This document shows, piece by piece, positions 24,542 to 33,561 of a stretch of 64,000 bases of DNA. The stretch covers positions 1-64,000 of the forward strand of contig NZ_AUFV01000019.1 of assembly GCF_000426685.1 (NCBI RefSeq), given 5' to 3'. This DNA comes from Solimonas flava DSM 18980 (GTDB taxonomy: Bacteria > Pseudomonadota > Gammaproteobacteria > Nevskiales > Nevskiaceae). The notes under the pieces were generated by a model, which saw only the letters and a list, made by a program, of their open reading frames with translations, had not been told where the DNA came from and searched no databases. Numbering within the stretch: position 1 is the stretch's first letter; every line of letters starts with the position of its first letter. The translations under genes were made by a program, and so were the position numbers.

Positions 24542-26848
24542 TCAACGCAGCGGCCCGAAGGCCGGCGGCGGCGCGCGGTGGTGCGTCGCCGTTTCGTAGG
24601 CGGTGCCGATCTTGATCAGCGTCGGTTCCTCGCCCTGACCGGCGAAGAACGTGATGGCGATCGGCATCGGGTGCGCGAGCCGGGTTTTCGGGGTGTTCGG
24701 CGCGAGCACCGGCACGTAATCGGTCGCGTCCGGGTTGAGCGCGTACTGCGGCTCGTAGATGACGTCGGTGAAGCCGGCCGGCACCACCACGCGCGGAATC
24801 TGGAAGAACGGCGTGATGCCGTCGAGGCTGATGGCACCGACGTTGGGGCCGAGGATCTTCGGCGTCGGCACGGTGTTCTCGGGGTGCACGAAGGCGTCGA
24901 TGCCGTTCTCGTGCATGACCTTGAGCAGCGCCAGGCGGGCGATGTAGCTGCGCGCCAGGCGCTCGGCCTTGCCGGCCTGCTCGTGGTCCTTGAAGGCGAT
25001 CCAGTTCTCGGCGCCGGCGCGCGACTTGTCCTCGCGGAACTTGGCGTGGGCGACCCAGTCGGCCCAGGTCTTGATGCGCGCGTCGCCGCGCGCGGCGAGG
25101 TAGCGGTTGATGTCGAACGCGAAGTCGGCGCACAGCGTCGAGACGCAGGGCGTGGCGGCGAAGCCGGCGAAGTTGGTGATGTCGACGGCGGCGGTCAGCG
25201 GCGCCTCGTGGCGGCTGAGCTTGAGCAGGTAGTCGGCCGAGGTGACGTCCCAGCCGGGCACCGCGAAGTAGAGCTTTCCGCTCGGGTCGCGGCGCGAGAA
25301 CAGTTCCGGCATCAGGTTCGGCAGCAGCTCGGCGAGCGCGTCGGAGAAGCTGTAGCGCAGGTTGGCGACGTCCGGATCGTCCGGATAGCCCGGCGGCGTC
25401 GTCTCGACCAGTTCGGCGCCGAGGCGGTCGCGCAGCACGGTCTTGATCTCGCTGTCGATCTGCGCGGAGATCGCCTCGTGGTTGCGCGTCTTTTTCACCA
25501 TGTGCTCGCGCAGGATGGCGATGCGCAGGCCGGCCAGCGGCCTGCCGCTCTTTTTCAGCGCGGCGGCGTCGACGATGAAGCTGGCGTAGGGCTGCGCCGG
25601 GATCAGCGCGGCGGGCACGGCGGCGAAGGGATCGCGGATGTCGTCGTAGCGGCCGGTCTGCGGGTCCTTGAGCGCATCGAGCACGTGTGCGGCGTCGGCC
25701 AGCGTGCGCGCGTGGATGCCGGCGCGGTCGTTGAACCACTGGTAGCCGATGCCGCCGTTGTCCGGAATGATGCCCTTGGTCGTCAGCAGCATGGCGATGC
25801 CGCTGCGCGAAGCCGGTCCCTGGCACGAGGCGCCGGACTGTTCGCAGATGCCGATCATCGCCAGATTGGCGGAGATCGCCGGGCCGGAGCCGCTGCTGCT
25901 GCCGCGCGGCACGCGCGTGGTGTCGTAGGGGTTGCACGGCTGGCCGGCCCAGGCGCCCATGCCCTGGCCACCGGCCACGAGATTGGTCTTCGCTTTGGCC
26001 GCGCCGCCGGCCGGGTTGCCGGGGCCGCCGTTGAATTCGTGCGCGACCGACTTGGCGTAGATGATCGCGCCCTGCGCGCGCAGGCGCGCGACCAGCGTCG
26101 CGTCGCCGGGCGGCGCGTCCATCGCGAAGGCCACGTCGTTGTTCGCCGTGGTGCGCATGTCCCTGGTGTCGTACGGGTCCTTGATCGCGGTGACGACGCA
26201 GTACATCGGCAGCGCCGCGAGGTCCGGCTTGCGGCCGTACTGGGCGTCGAGCGCGGCGGCGGTTTCGAGCGCGTCCGGTTGCTGGCGGAAGTGCTCGCAG
26301 ACCGCCGGCGCGCCGGCCGGCAGCGGCGTGCCGGGCGGCGCGTCGAAGGCGCCCTTGCAGGTCACGGAGCGCTCGCCGCGGATGTTGAGCGTCTCCAGCG
26401 CGTTGATCTGTCCGGCGTCGGGCAGACCGATGCGCATGCCCATCTGCGCCATGACCGACGGATCGGAAACGGTCGCCTCCATGCGCCCGTAGTCGAGCGG
26501 CAGGCCGCGGTAGCGTTCGAGATCCGGCAGCACCGTCGAGGCTTTCACGGTGCGGGTCGGAAACACCAGCGGCTTGCCGGCGCGCACGTAGCCCCGGGCC
26601 GGGGCGATGTCGCGGCCGTCCGCGGTGACGAGCGCGGTGCAGACGCCGTTGTAGGCGCGGGCGCGGTCGATATAGGCCTGCACGACTTCGCGGCAGGTGG
26701 TCGCGCCCGACTGGATCGCGGCGTGCACGCTGTCGACGGTCGCTTCCTCGATGTGGAATTTTTCCGCCGCGCCGGCCGGCGCGGCGAGGGCGGCGGCGAG
26801 CAGCGCGCCGCAGCGAAGACGATGCACAAGGGGCAGGCGGTCGATCAC
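24542..26848 (-). CDS. exported amidase-signature hydrolase 9 (extra-long class)
   Basis: 768 residues from GTG 26848 (GTG 26827 also possible). The signal peptide ends near PAGAAEKF. A region of about 140 residues, rich in paired Cys, is inserted between the N-terminal helix and the catalytic Lys (YNGVC, then SVTCKGAFDAPPGTPL). The triad is K223 (TAIKDPYD), S317 (RGSSSGSG) and S341 (SGASCQGP). Like amidases 10 and 12, the segment between Lys and cis-Ser is long and carries a loop rich in Gly and Ala. It follows amidase 10 by 131 bases on the same strand and is probably co-transcribed with it. Confidence 0.88.
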   Translation of the reverse strand: MIDRLPLVHRLRCGALLAAALAAPAGAAEKFHIEEATVDSVHAAIQSGATTCREVVQAYIDRARAYNGVCTALVTADGRDIAPARGYVRAGKPLVFPTRTVKASTVLPDLERYRGLPLDYGRMEATVSDPSVMAQMGMRIGLPDAGQINALETLNIRGERSVTCKGAFDAPPGTPLPAGAPAVCEHFRQQPDALETAAALDAQYGRKPDLAALPMYCVVTAIKDPYDTRDMRTTANNDVAFAMDAPPGDATLVARLRAQGAIIYAKSVAHEFNGGPGNPAGGAAKAKTNLVAGGQGMGAWAGQPCNPYDTTRVPRGSSSGSGPAISANLAMIGICEQSGASCQGPASRSGIAMLLTTKGIIPDNGGIGYQWFNDRAGIHARTLADAAHVLDALKDPQTGRYDDIRDPFAAVPAALIPAQPYASFIVDAAALKKSGRPLAGLRIAILREHMVKKTRNHEAISAQIDSEIKTVLRDRLGAELVETTPPGYPDDPDVANLRYSFSDALAELLPNLMPELFSRRDPSGKLYFAVPGWDVTSADYLLKLSRHEAPLTAAVDITNFAGFAATPCVSTLCADFAFDINRYLAARGDARIKTWADWVAHAKFREDKSRAGAENWIAFKDHEQAGKAERLARSYIARLALLKVMHENGIDAFVHPENTVPTPKILGPNVGAISLDGITPFFQIPRVVVPAGFTDVIYEPQYALNPDATDYVPVLAPNTPKTRLAHPMPIAITFFAGQGEEPTLIKIGTAYETATHHRAPPPAFGPLR

Positions 26849-26935
26849 GGCAGTCTCGCAAGCTCGCGCGGTGGCGATGAGGAATAGAAGGGAAAGGCGG
26901 TGTCGGGTGAAAACGTGCGTTCGTGCACGGCGCGC

Positions 26936-26968
26936 GGCCCCGCGCCGTCGGTGCGGCGGCGCGGGGCC
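26936..26968 (-). terminator. strong hairpin between reverse amidases 10 and 9
   Basis: Perfect 12-bp stem GGCCCCGCGCCG / CGGCGCGGGGCC with a 9-nt loop, beginning 11 bases past the amidase 10 stop. No T tract follows within 20 bases on the minus strand. It may be a partial stop or an mRNA 3' stabiliser within the operon. Confidence 0.45.
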
Positions 26969-26979
26969 TGCGGCGGCGC

Positions 26980-29265
26980 TTACGGCTCGCCCTTGAGCGG
27001 ACCGAAGTCCGGCGGCGGCCGGCGATGGCGGGTGGCCGCCTCGTACGCGGAGGCGACCTTGATGACGGTGGCCTCGTCGCCCGGCGCGGCCCAGAAGCCG
27101 ACGTTGAACGGCAGCGGACTGCCCGGCTTCGCGGGCGCGCTGCCGAACGCGGTGTCGTACTTCCTGCCGTCCTTGCCGAGCACGAACCTGGGGTCGTAGA
27201 CCGTGTCGATGAAGCCGCCCGGCACGAACACTTCGGGCAGGCCGAGCGTCGCGCCGTAGCCGAACGAGCGGCGCTCCGGCTCGCCCGGGCCGCCGAGCTG
27301 CTGGGCGATCACCGTCGACGAGGGATTGACGAAGACGTCGATCCGGTTCTGCTCCATCACCTTCATCACCGCCATGCGCACCGTGTCGCGGCGCTTCATC
27401 GTGTAGGTGATGGCGTCGGTGCGGATGTCGATCGCCTTGTTCTCCCAGTTCTTCGCCGCCGCGCGCTTGGCGTCGCTGAAGTACTTGGCGTTGGCGTTGA
27501 GCGTCTGCCAGTCGTGAACCCTGGCGTCGCCGCGCGCGAGCAGGTACTGCGCGAACTGGAACGAGAAGGTGTAGCCGCTGACCGCGTCCGGATGCTCCGG
27601 CGGGTTGCCGATGATGCGCAGAAGATTGAGGTTCGCCGGCCACGGCGCCTTGTGCAGCGAGGCGGCGACGAGGTATTCGCGGCTCGTCACGTCCCAGCCC
27701 GGCACCGCGAACTCCGGCGTGCCGTCGGCTTTCTTCCACGACAGCACTTCGGGCATGTGGAAGGGAATCACCTCGGCCAGCGCGTCCTCGAAGCCGAAGG
27801 CCATGTTCGGCAGCGACGGATCGTCCGGGTATTCGGGGTCGACGGCCTCGATCAGCTCGGCGCCGAGCGCCTGCAGCACCTTCAGCTGGGCGTTGACGCC
27901 GTCGCTGACCGGCGCCGCGCTCGGCGTCTTCTTGCGCATGAATTCGCGGACCACGCCGATGCGCACGCCGGCGAGCGGCTTGCCGCTGCCCGGCCGGCTC
28001 AGCGCGCCGACGTAGGGCGTGTCCGCGGCCGTCATGTGCGTGATCGCGGTGTACGGATCGGCGGGATCGAAGTAGCGGCCGGTTTTCTGGTCGCGGAAGG
28101 CGTCGAGGATGGTCACTGCGTCCTTGACCGTGCGGCAGAGGATGCCCGGGCGGTCCTGGTACGGATTGGCGCCGATGCCGCCGGCGTAGGAGATCGTGCC
28201 CTTGGTCGGCACCAGGTTGACGACGCCGTTGAGGTTGGCCGGGTTGCGGCAGGAGCCGCCGGTCGTCTCGCAGATCGAGCAGACCACGAGATTGGCGGCG
28301 ACCGAGGCGCCCGAGCCGCCGCTGGAGCCGCCGGTCTCGCGCGTGGTGTCGTACGGATTGCAGACCGTGCCACCCCAGGTCTCGCGCGCGCCGCCGGTGC
28401 CGATATACGGCCGCTCGACCTTGGCGTCGCCGCCCGGATCGCCGCTGCCGCCGTTGTACTCGGAGTTGTGCGCCTGCGCGTAGATGATCGCGCCGGCGGC
28501 GCGCATGCGCGCGGTCAGCGTCGAGTCGGCCGGCGCCGCGTCCATCGCGTAGGCGACGTCGCCGCCGCCGGTCGAGCGCATGTCCTTGGCGTTGTAGACG
28601 GCCTTGAACGACATCGGCACGCAGTACAGCGGCATGGCCTGGAGATCCGGATTGCGGCCGTACTGGGCGTCGAGCGCGGCGGCGGTTTCGAGCGCGTCCG
28701 GCTGCTGGCGGAAGTCCTCGCAGACGGACGGGGCGCCGGCCGGCAGCGGCTTGCCCGGCGGCGCGTCGAACTTGCCCTTGCAGGTCACCGAGCGCTCACC
28801 GCGCAGGTTCAGCGTTTCCAGCGCGTTGACCTGGCGCGCGTGCGGGATGCCGACGACCATGCCGTACTGCTGGTAGACGCCGGGGTCGGACTGCGTGGGC
28901 TCCATGCGCCCGTAGTCGGGCGTCGCGCCGCTGTACTGGCCGAAGTCCGGCAGCAGTTCCCGGATCGAAACGGTTTGCGTCGGGAACTTCAGCGGCAGGC
29001 CGGCGCGGGTCGTGCCTTTCACCGCCGGCGCCTTCCTGCCGTCCGGCGTCACCAGCGCCGTGCACATGCCGTTGTAGGCGCGGGCGCGGGCCACGTAGGC
29101 CTCGACGATCTGCCGGCAGCTCACCGCGCCGGACTGAATGCCGCGGTGGATGTCCGCGATCGTGGTTTCTTCCAGATGGAAAGGCTCGGCGGCCTGTGCG
29201 GCCGAGCCCAGCACGCCCAGCGCGACGGCCAGCATCAGCCGGCGCCCCCTGTTCTGCATCGACAT
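26980..29265 (-). CDS. exported amidase-signature hydrolase 10 (extra-long class)
   Basis: 761 residues. ATG 29265 is preceded by GGGGAGAC. The Sec signal (LMLAVALGVLG) ends near AQAAEPF. The triad is K221, S314 (GGSSGGSG) and S338 (TGGSCRNP). The catalytic Lys lies in SFKAVYN, so the nearly universal K-D pair is K-A here, the only such change among the 17. Cys at VVCSICETTGGSC flank the nucleophile. An ECF-type promoter and a hairpin lie in the 149-base upstream gap. Its closest relatives in the window are amidases 9 and 12. Confidence 0.88.
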   Translation of the reverse strand: MSMQNRGRRLMLAVALGVLGSAAQAAEPFHLEETTIADIHRGIQSGAVSCRQIVEAYVARARAYNGMCTALVTPDGRKAPAVKGTTRAGLPLKFPTQTVSIRELLPDFGQYSGATPDYGRMEPTQSDPGVYQQYGMVVGIPHARQVNALETLNLRGERSVTCKGKFDAPPGKPLPAGAPSVCEDFRQQPDALETAAALDAQYGRNPDLQAMPLYCVPMSFKAVYNAKDMRSTGGGDVAYAMDAAPADSTLTARMRAAGAIIYAQAHNSEYNGGSGDPGGDAKVERPYIGTGGARETWGGTVCNPYDTTRETGGSSGGSGASVAANLVVCSICETTGGSCRNPANLNGVVNLVPTKGTISYAGGIGANPYQDRPGILCRTVKDAVTILDAFRDQKTGRYFDPADPYTAITHMTAADTPYVGALSRPGSGKPLAGVRIGVVREFMRKKTPSAAPVSDGVNAQLKVLQALGAELIEAVDPEYPDDPSLPNMAFGFEDALAEVIPFHMPEVLSWKKADGTPEFAVPGWDVTSREYLVAASLHKAPWPANLNLLRIIGNPPEHPDAVSGYTFSFQFAQYLLARGDARVHDWQTLNANAKYFSDAKRAAAKNWENKAIDIRTDAITYTMKRRDTVRMAVMKVMEQNRIDVFVNPSSTVIAQQLGGPGEPERRSFGYGATLGLPEVFVPGGFIDTVYDPRFVLGKDGRKYDTAFGSAPAKPGSPLPFNVGFWAAPGDEATVIKVASAYEAATRHRRPPPDFGPLKGEP

Positions 29266-29314
29266 GTTCCGTCTCCCCGACGATGGCCCGAAGCGGGCGG
29301 TTTGCGGGCGAGGG

Positions 29315-29347
29315 GCAGGGCCGCGCCGAGAGTGCCGGCGGCCCTGC
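29315..29347 (-). promoter_or_regulatory. 5' leader hairpin of amidase 10
   Basis: GCAGGGCCGC (29315-29324) pairs with GCGGCCCTGC (29338-29347), 10 bp with a 13-nt loop, inside the predicted 100-nt leader. Like receptor 2, this ECF-driven transcript has a stem ahead of its ribosome site. Confidence 0.35.
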
Positions 29348-29373
29348 GTTTCTTCGCCTGCGTCGAGCATTGA

Positions 29374-29400
29374 GACGGCGCCGCTCCGCCGGCCCCTACC
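29374..29400 (-). promoter_or_regulatory. ECF-type promoter 4, upstream of amidase 10
   Basis: On the minus strand GGTAGGGG (29400-29393), 15 bases, then CGTC (29377-29374). The start of transcription would be near 29366, about 100 nt before ATG 29265. The -35 lies in the loop of the hairpin that follows amidase 11. Confidence 0.6.
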
Positions 29401-29413
29401 GGCGGCGCGGCGC
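29378..29413 (-). terminator. hairpin directly after amidase 11, overlapping promoter 4
   Basis: GCGCCGC and CCGCCGG (one mismatch between) pair with CCGGCGG and GCGGCGC around a 6-nt loop, 1 base beyond the amidase 11 stop codon. It lacks a T tract. Transcripts from upstream would fold across the promoter 4 sequence. Confidence 0.4.
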
Positions 29414-29414
29414 T

Positions 29415-31049
29415 TCAGGGCATGCGGATCGCCGGCGTCAGCCGCGGCGGCCGGCGCTGCTGCGAGGCCTGCTCGTAGGCGTAGGCGTAGCCGAGCAGCG
29501 CGCCTTCCTCGTACGGACGGCCGAGAAAGCCGATGCCGGTCGGCAGGCCGGCGCGGCCGAAGCCCATCGGCACGACGATCGACGGAAGCCCGACCGCGCC
29601 GTAGCCGGCCAGCGTCGCCGGTTCCGGTTTGCCGGCGGCGACGAAATCCGGATCGTCGATCCGATAGACCGGATTGCGGATCGGCGGCGCGAAGCTGGCG
29701 TGGTAGGGGAACACCAGCGCGTCGACGCCGTAGCGCGCGAACAGCGCGAGCTTGTCGGCGCTCGCCTGCGGCAGGGTCTTGTCGATCAGCTGCCGGTACG
29801 CCGGATCGTCGGTCGAGGTTTTCAGCGAGTCCTTGAGCAGGCGCATCACGCTCGCCTCGACCGGCAGCGGCGATCGGGCGACGACCGTCTCGTAGCGTTC
29901 GACGAAGGCGGCGACGGTCTTCGGCACCTGCGGGCCGAGCGTTGCCAGGTAGCGTTCCCAGTCGGCCCGGAAGCGGTAGTCGGCGACGCGGCGGATCGCG
30001 CGGTTGCCGTCGCCGACATAGGCGGCGACGAAGGCCGGATCGAGGTGGATGTCGACCGTCTGCGCGCCGAGCTTGCGCATCTGCGCGAGCGCCGCCTCGG
30101 CGAGGCGGTCGATCTCGGCATCGCTGCCGAAGAAGTCGCGGACCACGCCGAGCTTCTTGCCTTTCAGCGCCTGAGTGTCGAGGAAAGCGCTGTAGTCGAC
30201 GCGACCGTCTTTCACCGCGTAGCGCCGGTCGACTTCGTCCCAGACCGGCGCGCTGGCCGGGTCGGCCGCGTCGCGGAACGCCAGCGTGCCGAGCATCACG
30301 GCGACGTCGCGCACCGTGCGCGCCATCGGCCCGGCGGTATCGAAATCGAGGTTCTTCGGCGCGATGCCGTCGCGGCTGATCAGGCCGGTGGTCGGACGCA
30401 GGCCGACCACGCCGTTGTACGCGGCCGGGCCGCGCACCGAGGTGCTGGTGTCGGTGCCGACGGCGAGCATCGCGAAGTTCGCCGCCAGCGCCGCGCCCGA
30501 GCCGCTGCTCGAACCGCCGGTATGGCGCCGCGCGTTGTACGGGTTCACCGCCTGGCCGGACACCGAGTTGTAGCTGCCGCCGGCGAATTCGCCCATCGCC
30601 GCCTTGCCGAGGATCACCGCGCCGGCCGCGCGCAGCGCGGCGGCGATGTGCGCATCGTCGGGCGGGATCGAATCCTTGAGGATCGCCGAGCCGTTGCTGG
30701 TCGGCAGGTCGCCGGTGTCGATGTTGTCCTTGAGCAGCACCGGAATGCCGTGCAGCGGCCCGCGCGAGCGGCCGGCGCGGCGCTCGGCGTCGAGCGCGGC
30801 GGCCTGATCGCGCGCCTTCGGGTTGACGGTGATGATCGCGTGCAGGCGGCCGTCATAGGCGGCGATGCGCGCCAGATACGCATCGACGAGCTGCTGCGAG
30901 CCGAGCGTGCCGGCGGCGAACGCGCGCTGCACGTCGGCGAGCGTGGCTTCTTCGAGCACGAACGCCGCGTCGCGCGGCGCCGACTCGGCGGCGGCCGGCA
31001 GCGGCGCGGCCAGCGCCAGTACGGCGGCCAGACGCAGGGCGGCGCGCAC
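29415..31049 (-). CDS. exported amidase-signature hydrolase 11
   Basis: 544 residues from GTG 31049, only 2 bases after the stop of amidase 12, so coupled translation is likely. The signal peptide (LRLAAVLALAAPLPAAA) is followed by ESAPRDAAFVLEEATLADVQ. The triad is K107 (VLLKDNID), S180 (GGSSSGSG) and S204 (GTDTSTSVRG). The oxyanion loop S-T replaces the usual G-G. The C-terminal half is only loosely similar to amidases 2-8, so it is an older branch of the medium class. Confidence 0.9.
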   Translation of the reverse strand: MRAALRLAAVLALAAPLPAAAESAPRDAAFVLEEATLADVQRAFAAGTLGSQQLVDAYLARIAAYDGRLHAIITVNPKARDQAAALDAERRAGRSRGPLHGIPVLLKDNIDTGDLPTSNGSAILKDSIPPDDAHIAAALRAAGAVILGKAAMGEFAGGSYNSVSGQAVNPYNARRHTGGSSSGSGAALAANFAMLAVGTDTSTSVRGPAAYNGVVGLRPTTGLISRDGIAPKNLDFDTAGPMARTVRDVAVMLGTLAFRDAADPASAPVWDEVDRRYAVKDGRVDYSAFLDTQALKGKKLGVVRDFFGSDAEIDRLAEAALAQMRKLGAQTVDIHLDPAFVAAYVGDGNRAIRRVADYRFRADWERYLATLGPQVPKTVAAFVERYETVVARSPLPVEASVMRLLKDSLKTSTDDPAYRQLIDKTLPQASADKLALFARYGVDALVFPYHASFAPPIRNPVYRIDDPDFVAAGKPEPATLAGYGAVGLPSIVVPMGFGRAGLPTGIGFLGRPYEEGALLGYAYAYEQASQQRRPPRLTPAIRMP

Positions 31050-31051
31050 GC

Positions 31052-33340
31052 TCAGCGCTCCGCCGGTACGGGGCCGAACTCGGCCGGCGCGCGGCGGTGC
31101 CGCGTCGCCGCTTCGTAGGCCGCGGCGACCTTCAGCACCGCCGGCTCCTCGCCGGGGCCGGCCCAGAACGAGATGCCGATCGGCATCGGCATTTCCATCT
31201 GCGTCTTCTGCGTTTCGTTGGCGCGCGCTTCGTATTTGTCCTTGGCGTCGTTGAGCGCGTAGCGCGGCTCGTAGACGACGCGGTTGAAGCCGGCCGGCAC
31301 GGTGATCTCCGGAATGCCGAGGTTGGCGCTGGTCGGGAAGCGTCCGACCGGCCGGTCGTTGAGCTGCGGCTGGCTGGCGTAGCCGATCAGCGCCGGCGGG
31401 ATCGTCGTCGTCGGATTGACGAGGACGTCGAGGCGGTTCTGCTGCATGACCTTGAGCACGACCATGCGCATCACCTCGCGCATCTTGACGTTCTGCGTCG
31501 CGCCTTCGGAGAGGATGTCGACGGCCTTCTCCCAGTTCTTCATCGCCACGGTGCGGGCTTCGACGTAGTAGCTGGCGTTGGCGTTGAGGCTGGCCCAGTC
31601 GCGCACCTTGGCGTCGCCGCGCCGCATCAGGTAGCGGTAGAGGTCGAAGCCGAACGCGCGCGCCGGCGGGCCGACGTTGATGCTGCGCAGATTGAGCTTG
31701 TCGGACAGCGGCGCCTTGCCCTCGCCGGCGGCGACCATGTAGTCGCGCTTGCCGATGTCGTAGCCGGGCACGTCGAACAGGTAGTGGCCGTCCTTGTCCT
31801 TCTTCTGCAGGAACTCCGGCATGTGCAGCGGCAGGATCTCGGCGAGCGCCTGGGCGAAGCCGTAACGGAGATCGGCAATGCCCGGATCGTCGGGGTACAG
31901 CGGATCGCGCGACTCGAGCAGCTCGGCGCCGAGCCGGTCGCGCAGCACGGTCTTGATCTGCGCGTCGACCAGATCGCTCATCGCCACGTCGTTGGCGCTG
32001 TGCCGGACCATGTACTCGCGGACCACGCCGATGCGCAGGCCGGCCAGCGGCCTGCCGCCCGGCGCGGGATCGGCGGCGGCATAGCTCGCGTACGGGGTCT
32101 TCGAGATCAGGCCCGGCGGCAGCGCGGTGTAGAGGTCGCGCGGATCGAAGTAGCCGCGCTCGGGGTCCTTCAGCGCGTCGAGCACCAGCGCCGCGTCGCG
32201 CACGCTGCGGCACTGGATGCCGGCACGGTCGAGATAGGGGTCGGCGCCGATCGCGCCGCCGTACGGCATCAGACCCTTGGTGGTGACGAAGCCGACCACG
32301 CCGTTGCGCCAGGCCGGCTGGCGGCACGAGCCGCCGGTTTCCTCGCAGATCGAGCAGACGACCAGATTGGCGCCGACCGAGGCGGCCGAACCGGAGCTCG
32401 ATCCGCCGGTCTCGCGCGCGGTGTCGTACGGGTTGCACGACGGGCCGCCCCAGGTGCTGCGCGCGCCGGCGCCGTACTGCGCCGAGCGGACCTTGGCCTC
32501 GCCGCCGGGATTGCCGGCGCCGGCGTTGTATTCGGCGAGATTGGCCTTGGCGTAGATGATCGCGCCCTTGGCGCGCAGTTCGGCGACGATCGTCGCGTCT
32601 TCCGGCGGCGCGTCCATCGCGTAGGCGACGTCGGCGCCGCCGGTGCTGCGCATGTCGCGCGTGTCGAAGACGTCCTTGAACGAAAACGGCACGCAGTACA
32701 TCGGCATCTGCTGCAGGTCCGGATGGCGGCCGTACTTGGCGTCGAGCGCGGCGGCGGCTTCGAGCGCATCCGGCTGCTGACGGAACGCCTCGCAGGCCGG
32801 CGGCGCATCGGCCGGCAGCGGCGTGCCGGGCGCCGCGTCGAACGCGCCTTTGCAGGTGACGGAGCGTTCGCCGCGCAGATTCAGCGTCGACAGCGCGTTG
32901 ACCTGACGCGCGTGCGCGATGCCGACCACCATGCCGTACTGCTGCACGACCGACGGATCGGACACCGTCGCCTGCAGGCGTCCGTATTCGATCGGCAGGC
33001 CCTTGTACTGCGAGAAGTCCGGCAGGACCTGTCCGACCGCGACGGTCCGGGTCGGGAACTGCAGCGGCAGGCCGGCGCGCACGGTGCCGGGCGCCGCCTC
33101 GACCGGCTGGCCGTCGGCCGTCACCAGACGCGTGCACATGCCGTTGTAGGCGCGCGCGCGGTCGACGTAGGCCTGCACGACGTCGTGGCAGCTCGTGGCG
33201 CCGTCGCGGATCGCCTGCTGGATGTCGGCGATCGACGCTTCCTCGACACGGAATCCGCCGGCCGTCGCCAGCGCCGGCAGCAGCGCGAAGGTCCAGGCCA
33301 GAAGACCGCGATGCCGTGCCCGCCGGTAGATGCCGCTCAT
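31052..33340 (-). CDS. exported amidase-signature hydrolase 12 (extra-long class)
   Basis: 762 residues. The N-terminus MSGIYRRARHRGLLAWTFAL leads into a Sec signal ending LATAGG. The triad is K222 (FSFKDVFD), S314 (GGSSSGSA) and S338 (TGGSCRQP). It shares the Cys-containing insert and the ARETGGSS and CSICEETGGSC segments with amidase 10, but keeps the normal K-D pair. It is the first gene of a two-gene reverse operon with amidase 11. It is divergent from the membrane protein gene at 33562, and each side has its own ECF-type promoter. Confidence 0.89.
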   Translation of the reverse strand: MSGIYRRARHRGLLAWTFALLPALATAGGFRVEEASIADIQQAIRDGATSCHDVVQAYVDRARAYNGMCTRLVTADGQPVEAAPGTVRAGLPLQFPTRTVAVGQVLPDFSQYKGLPIEYGRLQATVSDPSVVQQYGMVVGIAHARQVNALSTLNLRGERSVTCKGAFDAAPGTPLPADAPPACEAFRQQPDALEAAAALDAKYGRHPDLQQMPMYCVPFSFKDVFDTRDMRSTGGADVAYAMDAPPEDATIVAELRAKGAIIYAKANLAEYNAGAGNPGGEAKVRSAQYGAGARSTWGGPSCNPYDTARETGGSSSGSAASVGANLVVCSICEETGGSCRQPAWRNGVVGFVTTKGLMPYGGAIGADPYLDRAGIQCRSVRDAALVLDALKDPERGYFDPRDLYTALPPGLISKTPYASYAAADPAPGGRPLAGLRIGVVREYMVRHSANDVAMSDLVDAQIKTVLRDRLGAELLESRDPLYPDDPGIADLRYGFAQALAEILPLHMPEFLQKKDKDGHYLFDVPGYDIGKRDYMVAAGEGKAPLSDKLNLRSINVGPPARAFGFDLYRYLMRRGDAKVRDWASLNANASYYVEARTVAMKNWEKAVDILSEGATQNVKMREVMRMVVLKVMQQNRLDVLVNPTTTIPPALIGYASQPQLNDRPVGRFPTSANLGIPEITVPAGFNRVVYEPRYALNDAKDKYEARANETQKTQMEMPMPIGISFWAGPGEEPAVLKVAAAYEAATRHRRAPAEFGPVPAER

Positions 33341-33422
33341 CCGTTTGCTCCCGAGTCGTCGATCCAGAACCGCCGCCGCGCAGGCAGAGGCCGGCCCGCC
33401 GCACGACGGGCCTGTGCGTTCC

Positions 33423-33449
33423 GACGGCGCGCGCCGGCGATCCCCCACC
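33423..33449 (-). promoter_or_regulatory. ECF-type promoter 5, upstream of amidase 12
   Basis: Minus strand GGTGGGGG ending at 33442, 15 bases, then CGTC (33426-33423). Transcription would start near 33416, about 75 nt before ATG 33340. GGGTGGGGGATCGC is shared exactly with promoter 7 at 43.7 kb. Confidence 0.6.
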
Positions 33450-33500
33450 CGGGGCCTGAACCGGCCGCGGCGGCGCAGCGCTGGTGCAGGTTTCGTGCCG

Positions 33501-33527
33501 GGTAGGGCGCCGGCCGTGCGCACCGTC
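33501..33527 (+). promoter_or_regulatory. ECF-type promoter 6, upstream of the membrane protein
   Basis: GGTAGGGC at 33501-33508, 15 bases, then CGTC at 33524-33527. The predicted start near 33534 lies 28 nt before ATG 33562. It is back-to-back with promoter 5, the two -35 elements being 53 bases apart. Confidence 0.55.
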
Positions 33528-33561
33528 CTTCAAATGCAGAGAGCCCCAGGGAGATCGCCGC

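Noticed and set aside
25915-29725. GTAGGGG strings at about 25926 and 29703
   Set aside because: They lie inside amidase coding sequence and have no CGTC at 15-16 bases; chance matches.
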